From JANRIC01 sp033765345 (GTDB lineage: Bacteria > Bacteroidota > Bacteroidia > Cytophagales > Microscillaceae), in the NCBI GenBank assembly GCA_033765345.1, contig JANRIC010000203.1:1-11515 (forward strand): 11,515 bases of DNA. Direction: 5' to 3'. The notes below the pieces were generated by a model. The model was not told the origin of the DNA. It saw nothing but the letters and a program-made list of their open reading frames with translations, and searched no databases. This document shows positions 1 through 6,297 of this stretch, in pieces. Both the position numbers and the translations under genes were made by a program. Position 1 is the first letter of the stretch, and each line of letters starts with the position of its first letter.

Positions 1-303
1 CCTCCTCGATGGACACTTAGAGATAGACAACAACCTGACCGAAAACGCCATTCGTCCCCTGGCTCTGGGACGCAAGAACTACCTCTTTGCAGGCTCACAT
101 CAAGCAGCCCAAAGAGCCGCCATCCTTTACACCTTCTTTGCCATCTGTAAGAAGCACCAAGTCAATCCACAAGCCTGGCTCAAACACACCCTGGAAAACA
201 TCAACCAAACTTCTATCCAGCATCTCCAAAATCTCTTCCCGCAGAATTTTCAAAAAAATCTGGATAACAATACCTCCTGACCTGGACTTCCTGGGAGGGA
301 TAC
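1..303 (+). mobile_element. Right-hand end of an IS66-family insertion sequence, cut by the window edge
   Basis: The left edge holds the last 92 codons of an IS66 TnpC transposase followed by about 20 bases of non-coding sequence. Beyond that, a different coding sequence (an esterase remnant) begins around 303-309, so the IS right end should lie between 281 and about 305. The sequence 281-304, read on the minus strand, begins GGTATCCCTCCC and is the candidate terminal inverted repeat. This cannot be confirmed because the left end of the element is outside the window. The mobile nature is certain from the transposase; the exact boundary is inferred. Confidence 0.75.
2..280 (+). CDS. IS66-family transposase (TnpC), C-terminal fragment running in from the left edge
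   Basis: This frame reads from base 2 to a TGA at 278-280 (92 codons visible) and has no start inside the window. It contains the IS66 C-terminal signature: EIDNNLTENAIRP at visible residues 7-19, where the Glu of TEN matches the conserved Glu of the DDE catalytic triad, then LALGRKNYLFAGS at 20-32. The short IS66 C-terminal helical domain follows, with AAILYTFFAICKKHQVNP and AWL, and a lysine/asparagine-rich tail. TnpC is the DDE transposase that cuts and joins the element ends. In complete elements it usually follows the small genes tnpA and tnpB, which would lie to the left of this window. The visible part is intact, with no frameshift, so the element may be recent. Whether the whole transposase is functional cannot be judged. 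Confidence 0.93.
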   Translation, partial: LLDGHLEIDNNLTENAIRPLALGRKNYLFAGSHQAAQRAAILYTFFAICKKHQVNPQAWLKHTLENINQTSIQHLQNLFPQNFQKNLDNNTS

Positions 304-581
304 CTATCATGACCGATAAAATGACTGAAATGTACCAATTATTGCAGTCTAAAAAATATCCCTCCAATAGAATGTTTTATTCGCTGATCCCTGAAGGCGA
401 GCATAAAGAAGTATTTTGGAATAAAGAGTTTTATAAGGTCTATGATTTTCTTTTTATACTCAAACCGAAGTGGTTTTCCGAGATTTTAGCTTTTAAATCA
501 TTAATAATCAAGCTAATCAATCAAGAAAATCAGGCAAATCACTTCAATCTGGGTATAGATAATCTACATTCCTACTATTGA
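303..581 (+). pseudogene. C-terminal remnant of an alpha/beta-hydrolase (putative esterase) cut by the IS66 element
   Basis: An open frame runs from about 303 (first ATG at 309) to TGA at 579-581. From the ATG it gives about 90 residues. The segment PEGEHKEVFW, with its His codon at 402-404, matches the end of the putative-esterase family (COG2819/IroE-like), where a G-E-H-N-E-x-x-W motif carries the catalytic histidine. The preceding MTEMYQLLQSKKYPSNRMFY fits the strand-helix unit normally found just before it. The nucleophile serine elbow and the acidic residue are missing, so the piece cannot be an active enzyme. The frame stays open leftward under the transposase by chance. The last about 40 residues, with ILKPKWFSEIL, are not recognised. 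The stop overlaps the 3' end of the convergent pth gene by 7 bases. The family call rests on one motif and its local context. Confidence 0.6.
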
Positions 582-1135
582 TTATACTGCGACATGGTTC
601 TTGCCAAGCCAATGCTACAAAAAGCTAAAATCATTTCACAGGATTTCTCGATGGGTTCAGAGAGATTTTCGGCTTCTTCAGGCTTGAAGTTACTGAGTAC
701 GTAGTCGGCTTGTTGTCCTTTTTGGAAGTCGTTGCCAATACCGAAACGGAGGCGCGGATAATCATTGCCTTTGAGCTGTTCTTCAATGTCGGCAAGGCCA
801 TTGTGACCTCCTGCGGAACCTTTGCCGCGCATACGAAGCTGCCCGAAGGGTAGGGCAATGTCATCTACAATTACGAGGATATTTTCTTTGGAGATTTTAA
901 GTTGTTGCATCCAATAGTTGACTGCTTTACCACTGAGATTCATATAGGTATTGGGTTTGATCAGGGTAAGCGATCTGCCTTTATATTTTAGTTCGGTTTT
1001 ATCAGCCAGTTTTTCAGTTTTAAAAATGCCCTCATATTTCTCGGCCAATCTATCTAAGACCAAAAAACCGATATTATGGCGAGTTTGTTCGTACTGTGTC
1101 CCAGGGTTTCCAAGACCTACAATCAAATATTTCAT
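575..1135 (-). CDS. pth: Peptidyl-tRNA hydrolase
   Basis: Cytoplasmic esterase that releases tRNA from peptidyl-tRNAs dropped by stalled ribosomes; usually essential. The 186 residues match the usual bacterial length of about 185-195. The active-site residues of the E. coli enzyme are all present: Asn10 and His20 in GLGNPGTQYEQTRHNIGF, Asn66 in PNTYMNLSG, Asp92 in VIVDDIALPFG, and Asn112 in GSAGGHNGL. RFGIG at 130-134 is also typical of the family. The ATG start places MKYLIVGLGNPG at the N-terminus, exactly as in homologues. It lies 87 bases downstream of rplY on the same strand, completing a prs-rplY-pth order found in many bacteria, and may be cotranscribed or use a weak promoter in the gap. 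The gene is complete, and its end overlaps the esterase remnant by 7 bases. Confidence 0.98.
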   Translation of the reverse strand: MKYLIVGLGNPGTQYEQTRHNIGFLVLDRLAEKYEGIFKTEKLADKTELKYKGRSLTLIKPNTYMNLSGKAVNYWMQQLKISKENILVIVDDIALPFGQLRMRGKGSAGGHNGLADIEEQLKGNDYPRLRFGIGNDFQKGQQADYVLSNFKPEEAENLSEPIEKSCEMILAFCSIGLARTMSQYNQ

Positions 1136-1160
1136 AGGAAAGTGTGTTGGAACTTAGCTG

Positions 1161-1206
1161 TTGGGGGTTAGCAAACAGGATTTATCATCCAAAAGCTAAC
1201 ACCCAA
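1161..1206. repeat. Inverted repeat with a nested small hairpin between rplY and pth
   Basis: The arms TTGGGGGTTAGC (1161-1172) and GCTAACACCCAA (1195-1206) pair over 12 positions with one mismatch. Between them, GGAT (1178-1181) and ATCC (1187-1190) can form a second small stem. There is no run of T after the structure on the minus strand, so it is not a standard intrinsic terminator. It sits entirely in the 87-base gap upstream of pth and could act as an RNA-processing or attenuation structure. The pairing is seen in the sequence; any role is inference. Confidence 0.5.
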
Positions 1207-1220
1207 TATCCGATATTCAA
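1191..1220 (-). promoter_or_regulatory. Weak candidate Bacteroidetes promoter for pth
   Basis: On the minus strand a TTG (1218-1220) is followed after 19 bases by TAGCTTTT (1191-1198). The Bacteroidetes sigma-ABfr consensus is TTG, a spacer of about 19-21, then TAnnTTTG, so only the last base differs. The element overlaps the right arm of the inverted repeat in this gap. It is a short match in AT-rich DNA and could be chance. pth may instead be read through from rplY. Confidence 0.3.
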
Positions 1221-1222
1221 AA

Positions 1223-1798
1223 TTATTCACTACCTGCGGCTTGTTTACCACGTAATGCTCTTGGAATTTCTACGGAAGCTACAGGATTGGAAAGCGAGTT
1301 TAAAATCTCGTAGTTTTCGACTTTAATGTCTTTCACTTTAACAGATTTGCCTAGTTCAAGCCCAGTAATATCTACCACAATATAATCAGGTAGATCTTTT
1401 GGGAGAGCTTTTACTTTAATTTTTTTGAGTTTGGTAACCAGTTTACCCCCTTTTTGGATTCCTGGAGAATTGCCAATAAATTTAACTGGAATCTCAATTT
1501 TGATGGGTTTGTGGTCAAAAAGCTGAAGGAAATCAGCATGAAGAATCACTTCACTAACCGGGTGATATTGAATATCTTGTAGAATACAAGTGTGTAAATC
1601 TCCTTCTATATTCAAAGTAACGGTATGTACTTCGGGCGTATAAACCAAATCACGGAACAAAATCATGGGAGAATAGAAGTGGATTGGTTCTTCTCCGCCA
1701 TACATTACACAAGGTACAAGTGCCTCTTTTCTCAATTCCTGGGCATTTTTTTTACCGGTAGTCTCTCTTTTATACCCTATTATTTCAATTGTTTTCAT
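1223..1798 (-). CDS. rplY: 50S ribosomal protein L25 (general stress protein Ctc type)
   Basis: Ribosomal protein that binds 5S rRNA in the large subunit. At 191 residues it is the long, two-domain Ctc/TL5 form rather than the short E. coli L25. The N-terminal 5S rRNA-binding barrel covers about residues 4-92, with RKEALVPCVMYGG (23-35) and the family hallmark QDIQYHPVSEVILHADFLQL (74-93). The C-terminal TL5 domain runs from about 99 to 180, with IPVKFIGNSPGIQKGGKL and a final NPVASVEIPR. The small tail RGKQAAGSE is typical. In place of the common RKEGLVP this protein has RKEALVP, a mild change. The gene lies between prs and pth on the same strand, with its own recognisable promoter element 53 bases upstream of the ATG. 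The start is supported by alignment of MKTIEIIGYKRETTGKK with family N-termini. Confidence 0.97.
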   Translation of the reverse strand: MKTIEIIGYKRETTGKKNAQELRKEALVPCVMYGGEEPIHFYSPMILFRDLVYTPEVHTVTLNIEGDLHTCILQDIQYHPVSEVILHADFLQLFDHKPIKIEIPVKFIGNSPGIQKGGKLVTKLKKIKVKALPKDLPDYIVVDITGLELGKSVKVKDIKVENYEILNSLSNPVASVEIPRALRGKQAAGSE

Positions 1799-1850
1799 TT
1801 TTTGATAGAAATAAAATTCTCAGCCTTTTACGTTTTCGCTATAGTGGCTG

Positions 1851-1858
1851 CAAAGTTA
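1851..1858 (-). promoter_or_regulatory. Bacteroidetes -7 element (TAACTTTG) upstream of rplY
   Basis: The minus strand carries TAACTTTG, an exact match to the TAnnTTTG -7 consensus of Bacteroidetes housekeeping promoters. It would give a 5' leader of about 45 bases before the rplY ATG. The -33 position has no clear TTG. The match to the -7 consensus is observed; promoter activity is inferred from its placement. Confidence 0.6.
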
Positions 1859-1958
1859 CAAATTATTTTGATTGGAAGATATTTTTCACCTAAATATTTA
1901 GCAAAGGTTAAAATCTAAATAATCAAATCAATCACCGGAAACACAGTTTAAGGTTGAT

Positions 1959-2894
1959 TTATTGAGGGCTAACAAACAAGGAACTGATCGATTCGTGATC
2001 ATGAACACGGCGAATGGCGGTAGCAAAAAGGTCGGAAACGGTCAGTAATTTGATTTTGGGAGAATCTTGGCGCAGCGGAATGGTATCCGAGATAGCCAGT
2101 GTTTCTAAGGCAGATGCCTCTATATTTTCCAGTGCTTTGCCCGAAAGAAGGGGGTGAGTGCAGATAGCGCGTACACTTTTAGCTCCTTTTTCTTTGATCG
2201 CTTTGGCAGCCCGACACATAGTACCTCCAGTATCGATGATGTCGTCTACAATGATTACGTTAGCATTTTCCACATCTCCAATTACCTGCATATCAGCAAT
2301 TTCATTGGCTCTTTTACGCTGTTTGTCACAAACAACCATATCAGCTTTGAATATTTTGGCATACCCTCTGGCACGGCCTACCCCGCCGACGTCTGGGGCG
2401 GCAAAAACGAGATTATCCAGCTTAAGCGATTCAATATAAGGTGCAAAAACAGCCGAACCGTTTAGGTGATCTACTGGAAAATCGAAAAAGCCCTGTATTT
2501 GTCCGGCGTGCAGATCACAAGTCATCAGGCGATCAGTTCCAACAGCAGAAAGCAGGTTGGCTACTACTTTGGCAGAGATGGCTACTCTGGGTTTGTCTTT
2601 GCGGTCTTGGCGCGCATAACCAAAATAAGGCATGACGACGGTCACATATTTGGCGGAAGCTCTGCGAGCTGCATCGATCATGAGCAGTAATTCCATCAGG
2701 TTTTCGGCCGGAGGGAAGGTCGATTGAATCAAAAATACATCACAACCTCTGACCGATTCATCAAAAAAGGGCGATATCTCTCCGTCACTAAAGCGTTGTA
2801 CGATGAGTTTGCCAAGTTTTTTGCCATAAGACAGGGCTATTTTTTCAGATAAATATTGTGAGTTCGTACCGGAGAAGATTTTTACTGAGGACAT
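1959..2894 (-). CDS. prs: Ribose-phosphate pyrophosphokinase (PRPP synthase)
   Basis: Makes 5-phosphoribosyl-1-pyrophosphate from ribose 5-phosphate and ATP in the cytoplasm, feeding purine, pyrimidine, NAD, histidine and tryptophan synthesis. The 311 residues are the normal length for class I enzymes (about 310-320). Visible landmarks in order are RFSDGEI (34-40), the ATP-contacting RQD at 95-97, CDLHAGQIQGFF with the catalytic-loop His129, the pyrophosphate region APDVGGVGRARGYAK (166-180), the flexible-loop Lys191 and Arg193 in DKQRKRANE, and the PRPP-binding loop VDDIIDTGGT (216-225). All key residues are intact. The gene lies 132 bases downstream of tRNA-Gln on the same strand and is separated from it by a strong terminator, so it should have its own promoter, which I could not identify confidently. 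It is followed after 160 bases by rplY. Confidence 0.98.
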   Translation of the reverse strand: MSSVKIFSGTNSQYLSEKIALSYGKKLGKLIVQRFSDGEISPFFDESVRGCDVFLIQSTFPPAENLMELLLMIDAARRASAKYVTVVMPYFGYARQDRKDKPRVAISAKVVANLLSAVGTDRLMTCDLHAGQIQGFFDFPVDHLNGSAVFAPYIESLKLDNLVFAAPDVGGVGRARGYAKIFKADMVVCDKQRKRANEIADMQVIGDVENANVIIVDDIIDTGGTMCRAAKAIKEKGAKSVRAICTHPLLSGKALENIEASALETLAISDTIPLRQDSPKIKLLTVSDLFATAIRRVHDHESISSLFVSPQ

Positions 2895-2976
2895 GGATAT
2901 ATTAATAAAGAATTTTTACCAAGATTATATAAAGGAAAGCAAGAAATAGATTTTGAAAGGTCGATTGACTTCGCCT

Positions 2977-3014
2977 AAAACAAAATTAACAATGTACTCA
3001 AAGCACATTGTTAA
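2977..3014 (-). terminator. Rho-independent terminator downstream of tRNA-Gln
   Basis: On the minus strand TTAACAATGT (3005-3014) pairs perfectly with ACATTGTTAA (2986-2995) around a 9-base loop. TTTTGTTTT (2977-2985) follows immediately. The hairpin starts 12 bases after the tRNA 3' end. It should release the short tRNA transcript and insulate prs from it. Confidence 0.85.
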
Positions 3015-3025
3015 CTTCGCCAGTG

Positions 3026-3098
3026 TAGTCCGACTAGGGCTCGAACCTAGACTCTTCTGAACCAAAATCAGACGTGTTGCCAGTTACACCATCGGACT
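3026..3098 (-). tRNA. tRNA-Gln (anticodon UUG)
   Basis: The minus strand folds as a complete cloverleaf: acceptor AGTCCGA with TCGGACT (7 pairs), D stem GTGT with ACAC, anticodon stem TCTGA with TCAGA around loop TTTTGGT, a five-base variable loop AGAGT, and T stem CTAGG with CCTAG around TTCGAGC. Positions 34-36 are TTG, reading CAA and CAG glutamine codons. The base after the acceptor stem is A and no CCA is encoded, so CCA must be added after transcription. It appears to be a single-gene unit with its own promoter (3116-3148) and terminator (2977-3014). The anticodon and all stems were read by eye; the exact ends may shift by one base. Confidence 0.96.
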
Positions 3099-3115
3099 AT
3101 TTTATAAAGGTGCTG

Positions 3116-3148
3116 CAAATATAATAAAATAATTTTCAATGGTGCAAA
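3116..3148 (-). promoter_or_regulatory. Bacteroidetes-type promoter of tRNA-Gln
   Basis: On the minus strand TTTG (3145-3148) is followed by a 21-base spacer and then TATATTTG (3116-3123). This is an exact match to TAnnTTTG, with the upstream TTTG at an accepted distance. The mature tRNA starts 17 bases downstream of the -7 element, leaving a leader of roughly 10 bases. Together with the terminator this defines a self-contained tRNA transcription unit. Confidence 0.75.
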
Positions 3149-3168
3149 TCCAAATACTATTTTTTGCT

Positions 3169-3819
3169 TTAGAAAATTTGAGTAAGTACCAGCCCCTCAA
3201 TTTCGTGGAGTTTTTTTGTTACTTCTGGGTTTAGTTTTTTTCGTACCCGGATATTCATTTCGCAATGAAGTTCCGTTTTTTGTGAAACAATATCAAGGTC
3301 ATAGGTTTTGATGATCTTCATCACATCATTCATCTGAGGATAGTTAAATTGGATGTGTATATGATCAAGTGCCTGGCATTCAACGATTTGAGAATTATTC
3401 AAAGCTTCTGCGCTTGCTGTTTTATAGGCTTGGATCAGCCCACTTACTCCCAGTTTGGTACCACCGAAATATCGTACTACTACGATCAGCACATCAGTCA
3501 GATTGCGGGAACGAATTTGCCCCAGAATTGGGTTTCCGGCTGAATTGCCGGGTTCGCCGTCGTCATTGGCTCTATAGCGATCCTGTTTGTAGCCCAAAAT
3601 ATAGGCATAACAGTGATGACGGGCATCAAAATACGTTTTTTTTAAGTCCTGGATATGGTTCTTAATGCTTTCTTCATGGGAGACAGGGTAAGCAAAAGCC
3701 AGGAATTTGCTTCCTTTTTCTTTATACATTCCTTGACTGGGTTCAGCTATAGTAAGGTACGTATCTTGTAAGTCCTGATTCATAAATACGGATATTGGGT
3801 ATTTTGTATTAAGGATCAT
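3169..3819 (-). CDS. YigZ/IMPACT family protein (UPF0029 with C-terminal DUF1949)
   Basis: Member of the YigZ/YvyE/IMPACT family. In eukaryotes IMPACT modulates the Gcn1-Gcn2 stress pathway; the bacterial role is poorly defined. The 216-residue frame shows the family blocks: PSQGMYKEKGSKFLAFAYPV (27-46), DARHHCYAY (65-73), DDGEPGNSAGNPIL (86-99), and VVVRYFGGTKLGVSGLI followed by QAYKTA (113-135). A ferredoxin-like DUF1949 domain covers about 150-216. The likely start is the second Met, residue 13 (codon at 3781-3783), since homologues begin shortly before the Y-x-T-I-x-x-P block; the first ATG adds twelve unconserved residues. No Shine-Dalgarno sequence precedes either. It lies 89 bases downstream of the exported TPR gene on the same strand. 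The family is certain, the cellular role unknown. Confidence 0.95.
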   Translation of the reverse strand: MILNTKYPISVFMNQDLQDTYLTIAEPSQGMYKEKGSKFLAFAYPVSHEESIKNHIQDLKKTYFDARHHCYAYILGYKQDRYRANDDGEPGNSAGNPILGQIRSRNLTDVLIVVVRYFGGTKLGVSGLIQAYKTASAEALNNSQIVECQALDHIHIQFNYPQMNDVMKIIKTYDLDIVSQKTELHCEMNIRVRKKLNPEVTKKLHEIEGLVLTQIF

Positions 3820-3908
3820 GTTATGTGGCAGTCAGGGCTAGGGATATTCAATGGTCTTATGTATGGATTATACCCAAAGCCCGTAACCAGCTCCCAACTT
3901 CAAAAATA

Positions 3909-5027
3909 CTAGGAACCTTTTAAAAAATTCTCGGCTTCGGTTTTTAGACCTTCATATTCGGCAATTTTAAGGGCTTCTTTGTAATAAGTTTTGGCACTTT
4001 TATCGTCTTGATTGCGGTGTGCAATTCGGGCTAATCCCCCATAAGCAAAAGCGTGATAATCACGACCATAGCGTGGATCATAACCTTTGCGCTGAACTAC
4101 TTTCGTATAAAAACCTTTGGCTTTGGTATCACTCTTGTAATAAAATTCCTGAATCAAACCCTGAAAAAGATCGCGAGAAGTGCTGAACAAATTTTCGGTA
4201 CGGGAAGCAAACTTGGATAGATTGAGTTCGGCTTCGGCATAACGCCCTACAAAGATCAGTCCTTCGGTATATTTCATCTGGAAAAATGGATTTTGAGGGT
4301 ATTTGCTCACCAGTTGTTGGGCGCAGTGAAGAGCCAAAAGGTGATTTTGCTCGTATTTGGCATAAATGGTATTGAGATAAATAAGGGATTCTATTTTACT
4401 AAACTCACCTTTTTGCACCGCCTGATTCATATTCCAGAGCCCTTTGGTTTTGTCGCCACCCGGAAAAAAGTTCATAAAAGGTTTGGCGATTGGGTGCGTT
4501 TCGGGGTATTGTTTGGCATAATATTGATACAAGCCCGTAGAGAAATGAAAATCAGGATATTTGTTGCTTAGATCAAACCCTTTTTTCATAAAACTGAAGG
4601 ATTTTTTACCATAGGAAAGAGAAGTCATAAAATCGCCGCCTTCTGCCTCGTGCATAGCCAACAACCCGTACACCATCATATTAAAAAAAGTGCCTTCTAG
4701 GTCTTCTTTGCGTTCTTTGAGCAGGCGATCGGCATAATTGGCAGAAAGTAGTAAATATTGGGTATAATGGGTATATTCAGGGATGCCTTTTTGTAGGGGC
4801 ATTTTCTCCCATGACAGCTTGTAAGCTTTGAGGAAGGGAATGACCGGATGTTTGGCGTATTTTTTCTCGAGTTGCAGGATGCTTGATTGGGCTTTGGTGA
4901 AATTGAACGAATAAATTTCATCCAGTGCCTGCCCGGCTAGTTTTTGAGAGGCAAGGTCATTGATCAATTGAGCACGGAGAGAATAGCTCAGAAGCAAAGC
5001 ACTCAACAACAGTACAATTGTTTTCAT
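3909..5027 (-). CDS. Exported TPR-like repeat protein of unknown function
   Basis: The 372-residue protein begins with a classic signal peptide: MKT, a hydrophobic stretch VLLLSALLLSYSL, and a likely cleavage after Ala19 (LRA then Gln20). A periplasmic or surface location is therefore expected. The rest is almost wholly helical, with TPR-like helix pairs, for example YTEGLIFVGRYAEAELNL (253-270), FAYGGLARIAHRNQDDKSAKTYYKEAL (327-353), and a loading-type repeat near 215-245. Two compact blocks, FSTGLYQYY (162-170) and KPFMNFFPGGDKTKGL (182-197), resemble motifs in TPR proteins of the IML2/TTC39 kind, but I would not assign a function from this. There is no enzyme motif and no C-terminal sorting domain. 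A candidate promoter lies just upstream, and the gene is divergent from the acyltransferase gene at 5177. Confidence 0.88.
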   Translation of the reverse strand: MKTIVLLLSALLLSYSLRAQLINDLASQKLAGQALDEIYSFNFTKAQSSILQLEKKYAKHPVIPFLKAYKLSWEKMPLQKGIPEYTHYTQYLLLSANYADRLLKERKEDLEGTFFNMMVYGLLAMHEAEGGDFMTSLSYGKKSFSFMKKGFDLSNKYPDFHFSTGLYQYYAKQYPETHPIAKPFMNFFPGGDKTKGLWNMNQAVQKGEFSKIESLIYLNTIYAKYEQNHLLALHCAQQLVSKYPQNPFFQMKYTEGLIFVGRYAEAELNLSKFASRTENLFSTSRDLFQGLIQEFYYKSDTKAKGFYTKVVQRKGYDPRYGRDYHAFAYGGLARIAHRNQDDKSAKTYYKEALKIAEYEGLKTEAENFLKGS

Positions 5028-5043
5028 GTTTATTCAATAAGTT

Positions 5044-5073
5044 TAAAATTAAGATTTTTCATGTAGTGGTCAA
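5044..5073 (-). promoter_or_regulatory. Candidate promoter of the exported TPR gene
   Basis: On the minus strand TTG (5071-5073) is followed by 19 bases and then TAATTTTA (5044-5051). This matches TAnnTTTG except at the last base and has the expected spacing. The -7 element ends 16 bases before the ATG, which would give a very short leader. The AT-rich context makes a chance match possible. Confidence 0.4.
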
Positions 5074-5176
5074 TAGTCTTAACAAAACCACAAGAGATTA
5101 AGTTTGAACACGGGTTTTGAAAAGGATTTGTTAAAACTCGATAAACTCTCGCACGATATATGTCCTTCAACAAGCT

Positions 5177-6145
5177 ATGCAGGAGATTGCTTTTTTGGAT
5201 AAATATCGGCTTGTACTTAACATAAAGCAGGAGTTTGAGGGCTACCAAACCCGCTTTGAAGGCTATTTTTTTAACGATTGGAGGCATATTAGCCAGCAGG
5301 GAAATGAAGAATTTTATACTTTTTTCCTGATACACAAAGACAAAAAATATTTAGATGCTCGGCTTACTGTTTTTGTGCAAGGCAGGCAGGGACTCAGCCC
5401 TTATCGCGCTCCTTTTGGCGGGATAGAATGCACAGCAGGGCTTTCTCCCGAAGTTCTCATTTTTTTTATCCGAGAGGTGGAGCAATTCCTTCAAAAAAAA
5501 TCCATCGATTCCCTTCAAATCAAAGCTTTTCCCTTTGCATATTCCCCAGAGTCTACTCATTTACTTACACACAGTCTCTTGCTCTTGAATTATAAGCTTA
5601 CAGGCTCTGAATTAAGTTACCATATTCCGGTCAGTGACCAGGATTTTGAGTCTCAAATTCATCTTTCTGAAAAAAGGCGACTAAAAAAATTAAAAAATAA
5701 CGGGTTTTATTTTCATCCGATCAGTGACCCAGATTTGGGCGAAGTGTATGATTTTGTACGCAAGGCTAGGCTGCGAAAAGGATTCCCTGTGAGTTTGACA
5801 GAGCTTCAATTCAGGCAGTTATTTGCTCATTTTCCCCATGAATTTAAAGTATTTGTAGTAGAAGATTCATTGGGAAACCAAGCAGCACTTACTGTGGCAG
5901 TAGTGGTCAATCAAAGGATTCTGTATAATTTTTACCCAGCAGATCATATTGATTACCAGGAATTTAGCCCAACCGTAATGCTGAATGAAGGACTGTATGA
6001 TTTTGCCCAAAAGCAACATTTTGAAATCCTCGACTTAGGCATTTCTACCGTTCAAGGCGAACCCAACCCAGGACTGATTCGTTTTAAAAAAAATCTAGGG
6101 GCGCAAACTACACTCAAACTATCTTTCTACAAAAACTTAATATGA
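5177..6145 (+). CDS. FemAB/GNAT-like acyltransferase
   Basis: The 322-residue soluble protein has the two-lobe layout of FemAB-related GNAT-fold enzymes, which transfer aminoacyl or acyl groups, often to cell-envelope precursors. The first lobe includes KKYLDARLTVFVQGRQG (56-72) and SPYRAPFGGIE (74-84). A basic helical linker SEKRRLKKLKNNGF follows at 164-177. The second lobe has VFVVEDSLGNQAALTVAVVV (225-244), YNFYPADH (250-257), and the C-terminal block ILDLGISTVQG with GLIRFKKNLGA (284-309), which resembles the D-x-G and F-K-x-x-x-G-A block of FemAB-like proteins. There is no signal peptide or membrane segment. The substrate cannot be deduced. The ATG lies at the end of a 149-base gap shared with the divergent TPR gene, and the next gene on this strand starts 152 bases downstream. 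Confidence 0.75.
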   Translation: MQEIAFLDKYRLVLNIKQEFEGYQTRFEGYFFNDWRHISQQGNEEFYTFFLIHKDKKYLDARLTVFVQGRQGLSPYRAPFGGIECTAGLSPEVLIFFIREVEQFLQKKSIDSLQIKAFPFAYSPESTHLLTHSLLLLNYKLTGSELSYHIPVSDQDFESQIHLSEKRRLKKLKNNGFYFHPISDPDLGEVYDFVRKARLRKGFPVSLTELQFRQLFAHFPHEFKVFVVEDSLGNQAALTVAVVVNQRILYNFYPADHIDYQEFSPTVMLNEGLYDFAQKQHFEILDLGISTVQGEPNPGLIRFKKNLGAQTTLKLSFYKNLI

Positions 6146-6186
6146 AGCAGATTTTTTTCGTTTTTCTTAAAAGCTTTTAGGTTTTT

Positions 6187-6194
6187 TATATTTT
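6187..6194 (+). promoter_or_regulatory. Weak candidate -7 element upstream of the large T9SS gene
   Basis: TATATTTT differs from TAnnTTTG only at the last base and would leave a leader of about 100 bases before the ATG at 6298. No TTG is found at the right distance upstream. A 12-base palindrome, TAAAAGCTTTTA (6167-6178), lies just before it and is followed by T-rich sequence, which could also be a weak terminator for the upstream acyltransferase gene. Both readings are uncertain. Confidence 0.25.
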
Positions 6195-6297
6195 TACAAG
6201 ATAATGAATCCAGCGGAAAACCGGAGCCCTCTTTACTTTTACTTTTTCAAAGTACTGCCGGCTTTATCCGATCAAAAGAATCAAAATCTAACTTGAT

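Noticed and set aside
87..308. Open frame continuous with the esterase remnant, with an ATG at 87
   Set aside because: This part overlaps the clear IS66 transposase reading in another frame and gives low-complexity Ser/Lys/Ile-rich sequence; only the part after about 303 resembles a protein family.
1625..1918. 97-codon plus-strand frame spanning the rplY start and promoter region
   Set aside because: It is antisense to rplY for most of its length and shows no family features; the intergenic part carries the rplY promoter element.
1919..1958. Possible prs terminator after the prs stop, formed by AATCACC and GGTTGATT
   Set aside because: The stem is short, needs a bulge and lacks a clean U-run on the minus strand, so it was not called.
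2968..3021. Direct repeat ACTTCGCC on both sides of the tRNA terminator (attachment-site-like)
   Set aside because: It is only eight bases long, does not overlap the tRNA 3' end and has no integrase nearby, so an attachment site is not supported.
3820..3908. Promoter for the YigZ-family gene (a TATAAT occurs at about 3867-3872 on the minus strand)
   Set aside because: It does not fit the Bacteroidetes TAnnTTTG consensus seen elsewhere in the window, and the gene may be cotranscribed with the upstream TPR gene.
5078..5135. Imperfect inverted repeat (CTTAACAAAACC and GGATTTGTTAAA) between the divergent TPR and acyltransferase genes
   Set aside because: Only about ten of twelve positions match in AT-rich DNA with a wide separation, too weak to call an operator.
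5030..5335. 101-codon minus-strand frame overlapping the start of the acyltransferase gene and the intergenic gap
   Set aside because: It is antisense to well-supported acyltransferase coding sequence, has no recognisable motif, and abuts the TPR gene start, where a promoter is expected.
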